Notes: generated by a model from the sequence alone, not told the origin. A stretch of DNA of 64,000 bases from Oreohelix idahoensis (GCA_024509875.1 JAMPIV010017774.1:27501-91500); one strand, 5' to 3'. Shown: positions 45,431-57,411, counted from the stretch's first letter. Numbers and translations are program-made.

Positions 45431-45866
45431 ATATATATATCTCATCTCATCTCATAATCGGAACCTCTTCTACCCCGTGAAACGAGGTGTAGAGGGGACC
45501 CAAGTGCACAAGGCCCATGGGCAGGACATGTAATCGAATTGACTTGGCAAACAGGTGATTAGCCCATTGTGCCTGTACTTGCCCTCATGTGTACTCATAT
45601 TCGCTATAAAACCTCCGAACCATCGAGACGTCATTCCAGCCAGAATGGACAGAGCCTCATATACCCGAAGGTTTCGAGGGATATCCTTCCTCATCTGCAC
45701 AGAGGCATTTATAGAGGAACACTCAGGACCCGTAGGTCTGAGGAAATGAGCAAAATCTGAAACGGACACAGCAGTCTTTGGTACTGGGAGGTCTCCACTC
45801 AGAGTGGTGTTCCACAAACAGTCAGTAAAGACAAAGGTCGCCTGCGGCAATAATATATATATATCT
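45431..45866 (-). mobile_element. SINE-like interspersed repeat with (ATGAG)n tail
   Basis: On the minus strand a ~400-base sequence ends in (GAGAT)n followed by (AT)n. It contains GGGCTAATCACCTGTTTGCC and about 20 further bases nearly identical to the head of the SINE at 26677-26883. A 136-codon minus frame (45470-45880) spans it but shows no domain. (AT)n borders on both sides (45424-45440, 45852-45862) hide any target duplication. Confidence 0.45.
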
Positions 45867-46343
45867 GCCTTTAAACTCAATTTATCCAGTACCGACAGAA
45901 TTTCAGAGAACTAGCTTCGATTTTCTAGACTATTGTTATAGTGGATGTCTTAGTATTTTCGATTTGGAGTAGTTCTAATTCTGTGTTCGCGGTAATTATT
46001 TTATTCACTAAGATTTTTCTGTGTAGAGTGATTTAATTGTTAAGTCCGTCATTTTTATTTCACTAGGAGTTTTGTGCAAAGTGACTAGCGAATTAATATA
46101 ATCTATAGCTAAATTGTTCCGGCTGTAGCGTAAATCTAACTAACTGATATTAACCAGTAAGAGTTATTTTAATCGTCTAGTAAATGCACTATTCATTATG
46201 AGTGCTGAAGAAATATGTATTTATTTCTAATTCATGATGATTAAAAATATAAATGACTAGCGCTTATTTTACGGAGACTTTTATTAAACCATTCAATATG
46301 AGATACACGTGTAGTTCTATTCATAATTAAATAACTGAGTGTA

Positions 46344-49300
46344 TTTTTTTCATTTCATAACCCTCCACTCCCAAAGGAGCATAGGCCTTCAACAAACACA
46401 TGCCAAGTCCTCCTGTCCCGTGCCATCATCTCAAGTTCTTTCCATGTTCTCCTCATCATTTTCACCTCTGTTTCCAACTCTCTTCTCCATGTACTTCTTG
46501 GTCTTCCTCTGCCTCTCTTGCCCTGGGGGTTCCAGAACAAGGACTGCCTTGTAATGCTATCAACAGGTTTCCTCAGTGTGTGTCCTATCCATCGCCATCG
46601 TCTTCTTCTCATCTCTTGTTCCACTGGCACTTGTCTAGTTCTTGTCATCAGTTCCACGTTGGTAACCTTGTCATACCATTTTAATCCCTCTATTCTACGC
46701 AAGCACCCATTTATGAAAGTCTGTAGCTTTTTGGTTGTTGTCTTTGTTGTTCTCCATGTCTCCGAGCCATACAATAGGACTGACTTCACATTTGAGTTGA
46801 AGATTCTTATTTTCGTGTTGGATCCGATTTCTCTTGATCTCCATATATTTCCCAATGCAATGAAAGCTCCTCTTGCCTTTTGTATTCTTATTTTGATATC
46901 GCTGTCTGTCCCTCCAACTTTGTCTATATTACTGCCAAGATATGTGTATGATTCTACATCTTGAATTGGTGTTTCTTCAAGTTCAACCCTGTTATCATTA
47001 CCTGCATTTATTCTCATTATTTTTTTGTCTTTTCCCTGTGTATTTTCAGACCCAATTGCTGTGACCTCTCATCGAGTGTTTTCAATTTGTCCTGCATCTG
47101 ATTACGGTTATGGGACAGAAGAGCCAAGTCATCAGCAAAATCCAGATCATCCAACTGCTTAGTCAGAGTCCACTGGATTCCATTTCTGTTGTGTGTTGTC
47201 GATGATCTCATAACCCAATCTATTGCCAGCAAGAAAAGAAATGGAGACAAGAGGCATCTCTGTCGCACTCCTGTTCTTATCCCAAACGGTTCTGTAAGCT
47301 GTCCTTCGTGAAGAACTCTGCATGTCATGTCTTCATATGTTTTCTTTATTAAATTAATGATCTTCAGGGGAACTCCATAATGCCTCATCAATTTTCAAAG
47401 TGATTCTCTGTCTACACTGTCAAATGCCTTTTCGTAGTCCACAAATCCGATGTATCGTGGTGAATTCCATTCCAGACTTTGTTCAAACTATTATTCTCAA
47501 AGTGGCTATCTGGTCTGTACATGATCTGTTTTGTCGAAAACCTGCTTGTTCATCTCTCAGTTTCTTGTCTATGGACTCTTTTAATCTCTCAAGGATAATC
47601 CTGTTTAATACTTTTCCTGGCACTGATAGTAACATTATTCCTCTATAATTTGTGCACTCTTGTAAATTTCCCTTCTTAGGCAACTTAACCAGATATCCTT
47701 CCTTCCATTCTGCTGGTATCTCTTCCTTTTCCCAGACTTTACCAAGTAATTTATATAACATCTCTGTAGCCGTGTCGATATCTGCTTTGATGGCCTCTGC
47801 TGGAATGCCATCAGGTCCAGACGCTTTTCCCTCTCTTAGAAGCTTTATGGCTTTCTTTATTTCTTCCTTCGTTGGTCTTTCACCGTTAATTTGTAGCTCT
47901 TCTTCTGCTGGCTGGATGTTCGGCGGGTTTTGTGGAGCTGGTCTATTGAGAAGGTCCCCAAAATATTCTGTCCACCTCTTCATTTGCTCTTGTACATTGC
48001 TGAGCAGTTTCCCATTCTTGTCTTTTATGAGGCAACTTGTTTGCTTGTATTTCCCTGTTAGCTTCTTTGTGCTGCTATACAGTTCTCTCATATTTCCTTT
48101 GGCTGCAGCATCTTCTGCCTCTCTTGCCAACTCCTCAATATACTTCCTCTTGTCTCTTTTGATACTTCTTTTTACTTCTTTGTTTGCTTCTGTGTACACT
48201 TCTTGAGCCTTGGCTTTGGAGCTTCTAGTTTTGCTTGTGTTTAACTCTGCTTTCTTGTTTTTTCTGTCTTTTATCTTATTGATGGTTTCTGTTGTTATCC
48301 ATGCTTTTTGTTGTCTTTCCCTTTTCCCCAGTATTTCTTCACATGTCTCCTTCCATACTGTTTTGACCTGCTGCCAATAGTCTTCTGTATTCTCTACATC
48401 TTCCAGCTGTTGGAGCACTTGGAATTTGTTGGATACTGTGACCGCAAATTTGTCTCTTGTTTCTTGATTTCTTAGCTGTCCTACATTAAACTGTTGTCTA
48501 TAATTTTGCATTGTTGCATATCTCTTGAGTTTCATCCTCACTTTGGCTATCAGAAGATGGTGATCCGATGCCACATCTGCTCCTCTATATACCTTTACAT
48601 CCTGCAATGATGATCTAAACTTCTTGTTTATGCATATATGATCAATCTGATTTTCTGTTCTATGGTCTGGTGATATCCATGTTGCCTTGTGTATTCTCTT
48701 ATGTGGAAACATGCTTCCTCCTATAGCCAGTTGATATGAAGCACAGAAGTTTGCGAATAGCTCTCCATTTTCATTCATTACTCCTAGCCCATGTTTTCCC
48801 ATGACTTCTTCGAATCCAGTGTTGACTGTACCTATCTTTGCATTCATGTCACCCATCAAAATTGTGATGTCTCTTCTTTTTTACTTTATCCATAATTTCC
48901 TGTAGTTTAGTATAAAATGCTTCTTTCACAGACTCTTCTTTGTCATTAGTTGGTGCATAACATTGGATGACATTTACATGAATTTTCTTTTTAGCTGTTT
49001 TGAAAGAAGCTGTTATTATTCTGGGTCCAACAGTTCCCATTCAATTAGTGCTTTCTGTGCTTCTTTAGATAACATAAGAGCTACCCCTTCACTGTGGTGT
49101 GAACTTTCGTCTTCATGTCCTGAGGACAGCACCAATTCACCTGTGATGAGTTTCTTCCTGTCTACCCCCTTCCACTTTGTTTCACACATTCCCAGAACCT
49201 CGATTTTGTATTCCTTCATTTCTGCTGCTACTTGCGCCACTTTCCCTTGTTCGTTTAATGTCCGAACATTCCAGGTGCCAAATCTGGAAGTTCTCCTAGA

Positions 49301-49583
49301 AGAAAGAAGGTTAGTCAGCAACACAGACTCCTTTCGGCTTTCTCTGTGTTGCATCATACGCCTCCCCGCGAGAGGACCTTCCCCTGTCTTGGATGGCTGT
49401 GTTTTATTTTCTTTATTTGACTTGTCCATATTTGTTGAAGTTTTTTGTGGTTTAAATTTTTTTACAGGATGGTGTAACCGGCCCCATGCCCAACCCTCCT
49501 TAGTCGCTTTTTACGACATGCTTGGTAGGGGACAGTGTTACTATTCTTTGCTCCCCTTTCGGGCCCCGGTAACACACGGGTGG
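46344..49583 (-). mobile_element. full-length RTE-clade LINE, 3240 bp
   Basis: Flanked by a perfect 12-base duplication, AACTGAGTGTAT (46332-46343 and 49584-49595). The minus strand runs from a 5' untranslated region (CCACCCGTGTGTTACCGGGG) through endonuclease, RT and C-terminal domain to a 3' end AAATGAAAAAAA. A length near 3.2 kb, a single reading frame with endonuclease plus RT, and similarity of the endonuclease to the RTE/BovB type (the craniofacial development protein 2 family) fit RTE. A related 5' region is at 51115-51318. Confidence 0.93.
46355..49429 (-). pseudogene. RTE endonuclease-reverse transcriptase, few disabling changes
   Basis: APE-type endonuclease: GTWNVRTLNEQGK, CETKWKG, QCYAPTNDKEE, GDMNAKIG, ASDHHLL, so all key residues are seen. 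RT: LVKLPKKGNLQECTNYRGI, LRDEQAGFRQNRSC, FVDYEKAFDS, GVRQRCLLSPFLFLLAIDWV, FADD (LDFADDLALL). C-terminal part: LLYGSETWRT, RRRRWRWIGHTLRK, GRGRPRSTWRRELE, ending VEGLCSFGSGGL. Damage seen: frame changes near 49020 and 48860 in the endonuclease, one extra T near 47485, a TGA at about 47398, and a shift near 47017. The protein nicks the target and primes cDNA synthesis there; this copy cannot without correction, though it could still donate RNA. Confidence 0.92.
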
Positions 49584-49595
49584 AACTGAGTGTAT

Positions 49596-50782
49596 GAATA
49601 TATTATATTTTACGCAGGTTAAGGATAGGATTGAGAATACTATATTATGGTTAAGTATTTGTATTTTTTTTTCTCCTTTACACAGTATTGGGTCAAACCC
49701 AAAATCTACCAGCGGCTTCCATATAAATCTGAGAATAACCTTACAAAAGAACATTTTTACTTAGTATCTGGGTCTTCAAGGTAAACCTGTCTGGCTTCGT
49801 GTTTACACCCAGAAAGAGACAGAGTACCAACCCAAAGAACATTAAGAATAAATTTTGTAACTGGGCCTATAGATCCCGATTTCTTCTTCCCATTTTTTTC
49901 ATATACATTCAGCCCGTGGTGGCAACAAGATCAAACATTTGACATAATCAAACTTGTGACATTTTCCAACTATCGACCATTTGTGGTGTGACAAGGCATT
50001 TTTATACTGAGAGAAGTTACCGACCTGACATTCCTATGTACTGGAAATCTCAAGCTACTGACACTGTGAGCACTGTTAAATTTCTTACCTGGTCTAATTA
50101 ATGTGACATAAACAGTAATCCTAAATAAAAGTAACAAAGTGAACGTTCCCCGGAGAAGTAGATTTAATCTGTCTTTGGGGAGCTGGGGTTTTCTTTGCCA
50201 AAATAACACTGGATTTGCTGTGTGCGTGTGTCCTAAAGATTGTTCCAAAAGGTGCAAACCAAGTATTAGGTAAGAACGAATGCACGTGGCCACGGTTGTC
50301 TGAGAAGAGAGGAAGGATGAATGACTAATTCCCATACGAGTATATATCTTGTAGAATCCATGTACTCACGTTGTTTATTTCTTTTAGTAAGTTTTGCTAA
50401 TACTGTCCCTTTCAGAATAGATTAACGTATAAACTCTGTTCTTTACTGTAGAAGGAAATCCTAGACCATAGTGTATAAATCTTTGACTCTTTGGGGGTTA
50501 ATAACTTTCTTCTAACGGGATCTTGTCTCAACAGAGGGAGGGAGGATTACACCTATGAGTCTATTTCTTTATTAATTTCATTAAACTATGTTTATTTATA
50601 TTTGATTGATATTCATAATATTGCTGTTGTAGAGTTTCTTTATAGTAAATAAAATTTACATAAAAACTTTATTTACATGTGTTGGTCAGCTCGTCCCAAA
50701 ATATCCCTATTCCATAAATGTAATTTGTCACGTCTGTGCGTCTAACTGTCGTCACTTATGTGTGTGTGTATGTGAGTGGTTG

Positions 50783-50787
<5 letters not shown>
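49596..50787. other. no gene seen
   Basis: No frame with recognisable features. Confidence 0.4.

Positions 50788-50876
<89 letters not shown>
50788..50876. repeat. (AT)n microsatellite
   Basis: About 44 AT units, preceded by a GT/GA-rich stretch. Confidence 0.95.
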
Positions 50877-50881
<5 letters not shown>

Positions 50882-51114
50882 TATATGTAGGTATACTGTC
50901 CGACTAACGAAGTTCTGTTGTAGAGATAGGCTGACCGAGAGGATCTTCTCGAGTCCAGGGACAGACTCTACCTATTTTTCCACCATTTCATTCGTGAAAA
51001 TCTATTTCTTATCTTATCTCTCACTGAGTCACCACCTGTCTAGTTCTACTCAGAAGGGACCAAACCATGTCTTAATTCCCCTATCGAAAATCTACGACAC
51101 CTTACCAGAAGACT

Positions 51115-51318
51115 TTCTCATGTCTTGAATGGTTGAGTTGACTTATTTTCTTTAGTTGACCTATCCATTTTTTGTTGTTGAAGTTTTTGTGATTTCAACA
51201 CTTTTTTTTTTTTACACGATAAGGCTAACTTACCCTCATGAATCATTTTTTACAACATGCATAGTAGGGAACAGTGTTACTATTCTTTGCTCCCCTTTCG
51301 AGCTACGGTAAAAAACTT
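51115..51318 (-). repeat. 5' end fragment of the RTE LINE family
   Basis: Matches 49377-49583 (shared GGGAACAGTGTTACTATTCT, then TTGCTCCCCTTTCG) with about one in five bases changed. It covers the 5' untranslated region and the first codons only, so the 3' part is missing, unusual for a LINE. Confidence 0.7.
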
Positions 51319-52014
51319 GTGAAATGAGTTATAGTATAATACAATAAAAGTAAAAGGCGGTACACCGATGGATTCTCATGGTCAGAAAATTCTAAGACCG
51401 GGTCTTCCTAACATAAAAAGTCTCTTATTTATGGGAACAAATGAGCACATTAACCCGAAGCTTTTCCACGACTTAATAAATGAACTACAAAAAAAGTCAT
51501 GTTATTTTCAAAATCACAGCCCTCATATTCTATAAGCTCAAAAAACAAACATTTTGATGAAAGAAGCATTGCCATTTCGACTGAAACTCACCATTTTGAC
51601 AAATGTTTCCGTCAACTGGCACAAGGAACAAAGAGTGACAACTGGTAACCAAGGGGATCGGAAAAGTCAAAGTCACTTTTGTGGCCTCGTAGATTTTAGT
51701 GGTGCCGGATACGATGTTGGGGAGGTACCATGAACTCATCATCATCATGCCTTTCAAATGTAGCTTCGAAAGTGAAACAAACCCCGATTAAATACAGTCA
51801 TGAGGTTTTGTTGTTAATGATCGTAGACATTTGTTTACATGCATTCTTTAGTTCTCTTCCACCCCCCCCCCCCCCCTTTTCCACATGTCTATAATTTGTA
51901 AATTGTACCTGCTGTGTGCTGCCAGAATTGTCACACTAGCTGTAAAGCAAAATTACCATGCTTTACTACGTATTCGCCACGTGCAGTAGCGGTTTTAGAC
52001 ATAGGCCACCTAGG
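51319..52014. other. no gene; C run
   Basis: A C run lies at 51863-51877. 51984-52014 (CAGTAGCGGTTTTAGACATA) resembles a hAT terminus without a visible partner. Confidence 0.4.
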
Positions 52015-52168
52015 CAGTGGCGGATCTACATTTTGGGGGCCTTGAAGCTTGACCTCTTGCCTACCTTTTATCATAAGAAGTGGTGGGGGGGGTGAGAAAG
52101 AAACGTATTATAGAGAAAACTGGACTTGGGGGCCCTGAAGCTCAATCTTCTTTGTAGATCCGCCTCTG
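52015..52168. mobile_element. 154-bp hAT-type MITE
   Basis: Ends CAGTGGCGGATCTACA ... TGTAGATCCGCCTCTG, with imperfect inverted repeat continuing through GGGGGCC..TGAAGCT. Flanks CACCTAGG (52007-52014) and AACCTAGG (52169-52176) match at seven of eight bases. Confidence 0.88.
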
Positions 52169-53835
52169 AACCTAGGCATTTGCCTAGGGCCTCGTGGTTT
52201 TCGGGGCCTCGTACACAATTATAAGCTTGTCGATACAAAAGGAATCTATTTAAGTGGGGCATCACAAGTTCCCGTTCGCCTCGCACAACCTAAAACCCCA
52301 CTGACCACATGGGGTGATTGGTCGCCTGCTTCTGACCTTCACTATAACAAGATCGTAACTTAAAAAAGCCCGGTGCTTTATGACCAGTCTTGTGTTTGAA
52401 TATACAAAGCTGAAACAAGTAGATATACTGTATAGGCCAACCTATAGTGTACACGAGTAATTAATAGAACATTCAAGTCTTCAAGCTATCTTCAGAATGC
52501 TTTTATCTTAAGATACAATATCGCAAGTTTTCACTTTTAATACAATTTTGAAAAGTCCTGTAAGTTTTTTTTTTCTTTCTGATTAGCAATGAATTTTCTT
52601 GAATACTAATGTTGTGTTTCAAGATTTATGAAGGCGGGGCATTGCTATGACTCGAACCTATTTTAAAGTCACAAGACATCAACCAAATATGAAATACTTG
52701 TCTTATATAAAGACTGAAACTAGCTTATCACATTCCAGTCACCATATTACAAGTATGAACCCTTCTGTACTTTTATTTAATTTGAAGCAACAGTATTGCA
52801 ACATCTCGTTCACCGCGAGAATGATATATAGTGCATTGGTTTTCAAAAATGGCTGCGAAAGTTGTTTACGGTTGCCAAGAACAACATTTACAACATTCGA
52901 CCTGAACTTGACTAAAGAAGAGGTGTTACCAAAACAGTTAAACTGTTTGGCAGCTTTGACGTCATATCTCATGCGTTTACTACTTAGAAGGACAATGAAT
53001 GCCTGATAATATTGATTTTTTAAAAAGAGTTCAATAAAGTGAAAGCTAAATAAAGATCACACGGATCGTTCATTTCTACACAGGCTAACAGCCTACCGGG
53101 CGTGGTTGCTTTAACAGTTACATAACCAGGTATGTACCGAGCACAGAAGGACTGGGTTTAAATTTGATTGTAGGCCTGTACTTTCTATACACATATACTG
53201 GAATGGAGAAGGTATGCGCAAATGTTAACCTACTAACGAGCTAGGTTCTAATTTAAGATTGATTTGATTTTAAATTAATTCTGTGATAGTCGTCTTTGTT
53301 TTAGTCTGTGAAGAGCTTAATTTTAAATTAATTCTGTGATAGTCGTCTTTGTTTTAGTCTGTATTGTGGAATTTTTTTTTTTTTTTAAATATAGCATCCT
53401 TCACTTTCACATATTGTTTCACATAACAGGTTTTTGTAAGTAACAAAGTGATTCTTGGGGATTTTCGGTTGCTTGGGCTAAGACACATTACCTACATACC
53501 TAAAAAAGCCATAATTTAAAAAAAATACAAAAAACAGATGCAGATAATGATTTGAAAGTAACAAAATGAAAAGGTATAAACTGGCCTTTAATCACTAGGA
53601 CATCTGGAGAGGTCTAGAAAATGTTTAATTTAATAGTTTGATTACAAATGTGAAGGCTGTTTTAATACAAATGAAAGAGTGTCAGTATTTTGCTGGTTAA
53701 GAAGTTAAGTTTTCTTGTTAAATGTATGTGTTTTTTTTCACGTGCTGTTGAAATAGTGGTTTCTGTAGTAATTTGTTTTACATTATAATATGGATAAATG
53801 GTGCATCTTGGTGCCCATGTCTTCTTGGTGGCTCC
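52169..53835. other. no recognisable gene
   Basis: An open plus frame of 119 codons (52647-53006) has no recognisable feature. A tandem doublet of about 53 bases lies at 53268-53370, followed by a T run. Confidence 0.4.
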
Positions 53836-54158
53836 ATCATAGCAGTTAGTTGCTGGAATTGGGTTGGCCACATCCTCAGAAGAGACTCTGACACCATCTT
53901 CAGAACTACCATGCTATGCAGAACTACCATGCTATGGACTCCAGAAGGAAAATGAAAGCAAGGCCAGTGAAAAGCTACATGGTGGAGAACTGTGGAGGCA
54001 GAGATGCTAAGCATGAACCAGAGCTGGGGTACCACACCAAGGAAGGCTGTCGACCGAGCAATCTGGAGACAGTTTGTTGCTGCCCTACCAGATGCCACCG
54101 GGCGTGATGTTCACTGATTGTTTTGTCAGTCAAGTGGCCAAGGACCAAAGAAGAAGAA
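53836..54158 (+). repeat. RTE-type LINE 3' end with (GAA) tail
   Basis: The plus strand encodes decayed WNWVGHILRRDSDTIFRTT then LWTPEGKMKARP, the LINE C-terminal blocks, and ends in GGCCAAGGACCAAAGAAGAA. The last 80 bases resemble the SINE at 26677-26883. Confidence 0.75.
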
Positions 54159-54360
54159 TGGATAAATGGTTTCTGCCGTATGACAGACATCTGTAGGTTA
54201 GAATAAAATTGGTAAAAATTAGTGACAGTGAAGTTGTACAAAAGAACAGTTTATGTTAATATGATATAACAGAAAAATAATGAAAAAAGTTGTGTTTCTT
54301 TTGTATTTTTTCTTATGTAAAGCTGACTCCAAAACAATTTTTCATGTTTTTATTCTCCTT

Positions 54361-54640
54361 TGCTCCTTGGTCACTGACTGATGAAGCAGTTAGTGACCAT
54401 CATGCTTGGTGGTGTTGTACTGGGCAGCAACAAACTGTCTCGACTTTGCTCGGTCGGCGGCCATCCTTTGTGTAGTGCCTCAACTCTGGTTCATGCTTTG
54501 CATCTGTGTTCCTACAGTTCTCCACCAAGTTACTTTGGGTCAGCCTATCTTTTACCTTCATTCTGGGGTCCATAGCATGGCATTTCTGGTGTCAGGGTCT
54601 CTTCTGGCGATATGGCCAACATAATTCTAGTATCTACAAA
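54361..54640 (-). repeat. RTE-type LINE 3' end, opposite orientation
   Basis: Same LINE 3' region as 53836-54158 but inverted, 200 bp away. The minus strand again carries GTTTGTTGCTGCCC and ACTGCTTCATCAGTCAGTGA before the tail. The pair can form a long imperfect hairpin. Confidence 0.7.
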
Positions 54641-54926
54641 CTATGATGGTATGCATATTATTTTGATGGCTATGAGTTAGCAGTTCTTGGTCTATGGTGG
54701 TTTCTGGCCAGAAAATAGGAAGAACATTCATTAAGCAGGGAGTGGCAAAAGAGGACAGCTTGTACATCCCCTTGTCTGTTACTCTCCAGCATTCTGTTTT
54801 ATACAAAAGTGCAGAAAGTACGCAACTCTGATATATTTTAAATTTAATGTTTATGCTGAACTGTGAAGATTTTCAGCTGTTTTGGGATTAATTATTTACA
54901 CATATTATATTAACATGGGATTTGCA

Positions 54927-56111
54927 TCTTATGACATGTTTGGTAGAAAGAGTGGGCCGATTCTTTCCATTATCTCCACCTTGGTGGTAATGTGTTTCTT
55001 TCTGTTATCTTATGACATGTTTGGTGCAAGGGGTGGTGCAGTTCTTTCTATCATCTTATGACATGTTTGGTGGAAGGGGTGGTGCAGTTCTTTCTATCAT
55101 CTTATGACATGTTTGGTGGAAGGGGTGGTGAAGTTCTTTCTATCATCTTATGACATGTTTGGTGGAAGGGGTGGTGCAGTTCTTTCTATCATCTTATGAC
55201 ATGTTTGGTGGAAGGGGTGGTGCAGTTCTTTCTATCATCTTATGACATGTTTGGTGCAAGGGGTGGTGCAGTTCTTTCTATCATCTTATGACATGTTTGG
55301 TGGAAGGGGTGGTGCAGTTCTTTCTATCATCTTATGACATGTTTGGTGGAAGGGGTGGTGCAGTTCTTTCTATCATCTTATGACATGTTTGGTGGAAGGG
55401 GTGGTGCAGTTCTTTCTATCATCTTATGACATGTTTGGTGGAAGGGGTGGTGCAGTTCTTTCTATCATCTTATGACATGTTTGGTGGAAGGGGTGGTGCA
55501 GTTCTTTCTATCATCTTATGACATGTTTGGTGGAAGGGGTGGTGCAGTTCTTTCTATCATCTTATGACATGTTTGGTGGAAGGGGTGGTGCAGTTCTTTC
55601 TATCATCTTATGACATGTTTGGTGGAAGGGGTGGTGAAGTTCTTTCTATCATCTTATGACATGTTTGGTGGAAGGGGTGGTGCAGTTCTTTCTATCATCT
55701 TATGACATGTTTGGTGGAAGGGGTGGTGCAGTTCTTTCTATCATCTTATGACATGTTTGGTGGAAGGGGTGGTGCAGTTCTTTCTATCATCTTATGACAT
55801 GTTTGGTGGAAGGGGTGGTGAAGTTCTTTCTATCATCTTATGACATGTTTGGTGGAAGGAGTGGTGCAGTTCTTTCTATCATCTTATGACATGTTTGGTG
55901 GAAGGGAGTGATGCAGTTCTTTCTATCATCTTATGACATGTTTGGTGGAAGGGAGGGATGCAGTTCTTTCTATCATCTTATGACATGTTTGGTGGAAGGG
56001 GTGGTTCAGTTCTTTCTATCATCTAATGACATGTTTGGTGGAAGGGGTGGTTCAGTTCTTTCTATCCTTATGACATGCTTAGTGGAATGGAGTGGTGCAG
56101 TTCTTTCTATG
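54927..56111. repeat. 46-bp minisatellite, about 24 copies
   Basis: Unit ATCTTATGACATGTTTGGTG GAAGGGGTGG TGCAGTTCTT TCTATC. Most copies are identical or differ at one base (GTGCAG/GTGAAG, GTGGAAGG/GTGCAAGG). The ends (54927-55010 and 55900-56111) are more diverged, the usual pattern of an array homogenised in its middle. Confidence 0.97.
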
Positions 56112-56591
56112 TATCTTCAGTGACCCCAGAAACTGCATAGAGTTTGTTTTGCTCTATAGAGCAAAGATTTAAAGAACAAAATTAATAAATATACAGATCA
56201 TTTGGTACCTGCTGGTCTATGAGGAGACAAACAAAGTTTGGGACCAATACTGTCACCAAACATGCCATAAGATGTGACTGAGGCGATGTTGTTTATGGAG
56301 CTTGCAAACCTTACCAAATAAACCAAATTTCTACAGAAACTAAATAAAGAAGTAAATAAACATAGATAATTAACAGGCACTAGTTGGACATACAGGAGGA
56401 CACCAGACAACAGAAAAGGAATATAAGTGATAAGCTTACCAGGAATCGAACCAAGGACTATCCAATTTGCACCATCACCTTGCTGTGAAAGTAAATCAGG
56501 AAAGGACACACAGCCAATTTCGCACCCCCAAAAAGTGCATCATTGACTGAGGTCATTCTCCTGAACCCACACTAAAAAATGAAGGCAGAAG

Positions 56592-56690
56592 ATCATCATC
56601 ATCATTGCCTTTCAGCTCCCTGAAGAGTATAGGCCTTCAACAAGTTCCTTTCAAGCCTTCCTACATGAAAAGACCTTGAGCTGAGGGCAG
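56592..56690 (-). repeat. RTE LINE 3' end fragment with (GAT)n tail
   Basis: TCATCATCATCATTGCC, then CTGAAGAGTATAGGCCTTCA. The minus strand equals the conserved LINE 3' end (GTTGAAGGCCTATACTCTTC) ending in (GAT)n. Confidence 0.65.
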
Positions 56691-56756
56691 GGCAGGGTAC
56701 AGGAGGACTTTGTAAACATTTGTGCAAGGGCTATGCTGCTTGGGGAGTGAAACAGT

Positions 56757-56852
56757 ACTAATGATGGTGATGGTGATGGTGATGATAGTGATGATGATGG
56801 TGATAATGATGGTGATAGTGATGGTGATGGTGATGATGATGGTGATGATGAT
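56757..56852. repeat. (GATGGT)n imperfect microsatellite
   Basis: Mix of GATGGT, GATGAT and GATAGT units, close to two LINE 3' ends with (GAT) tails. Confidence 0.9.
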
Positions 56853-56885
56853 TTTTGTGTTACCTCAGGGGTTTCATAAATAGAT

Positions 56886-57360
56886 CATCATCATCAGTTG
56901 CCATCTCCACAACGGAGGTTGGCTGTAATGGATCTCCAACGTCTTCTGTCTCTTGTCTTGGTGGTACACTCTGATAGACTCTTTCCCGTCCATCTCTTGA
57001 TGTTATCTTCCCACTTATAGCGCTGTCTTCCCCTTGCACGTTTACCTTCAACTCTCCCTTCTGTTATGGTCTTCTGCAAGGTGTTATGCCTTTTTATGTG
57101 GCCAAAGTATTTTAGCTGCCGAACTTTGACCTCTCTCATTAGTTCTCTTTTCATACCTAGATTTTCTAGGACCTCCTTATTTGTTTTCATCTCTTTCCAT
57201 GAGATACGCCCCATTCTTCTATATATCCACATTTCAAGAGCCTCAATTCTTTCTTCCAAATGCTTATTCATCGTCCATGTTTCTGCACCATACAGAAATG
57301 CAGAATATATATAACACTTTATGATTCTCAGTTTTAATTTATGAGATAACTGTTTGGATG
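56886..57360 (-). mobile_element. 475-bp 3'-terminal LINE copy 2
   Basis: Flanked by a perfect 12-base duplication, TCATAAATAGAT (56874-56885 and 57361-57372). Nearly identical to 28596-29070, with the same length and 5' end. The minus strand encodes the LINE C-terminal blocks (GAETWTMNKHLEERIEALEM, GHIKRHN, KRARGRQRYKWED) and ends in (GAT)n. A very recent insertion. Confidence 0.95.
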
Positions 57361-57411
57361 TCATAAATAGATACTCAAGAATAATTCTGAAAATTGGTTG
57401 GCATAAGATAA

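Noticed and set aside
45470..45880. 136-codon minus frame
   Set aside because: Coincides with a SINE-like repeat and has no domain.
49377..51318. Direct repeats of the RTE 5' region as LTRs
   Set aside because: The copies differ by about one base in five, lack TG...CA ends and a shared duplication; they are two separate LINE 5' fragments.
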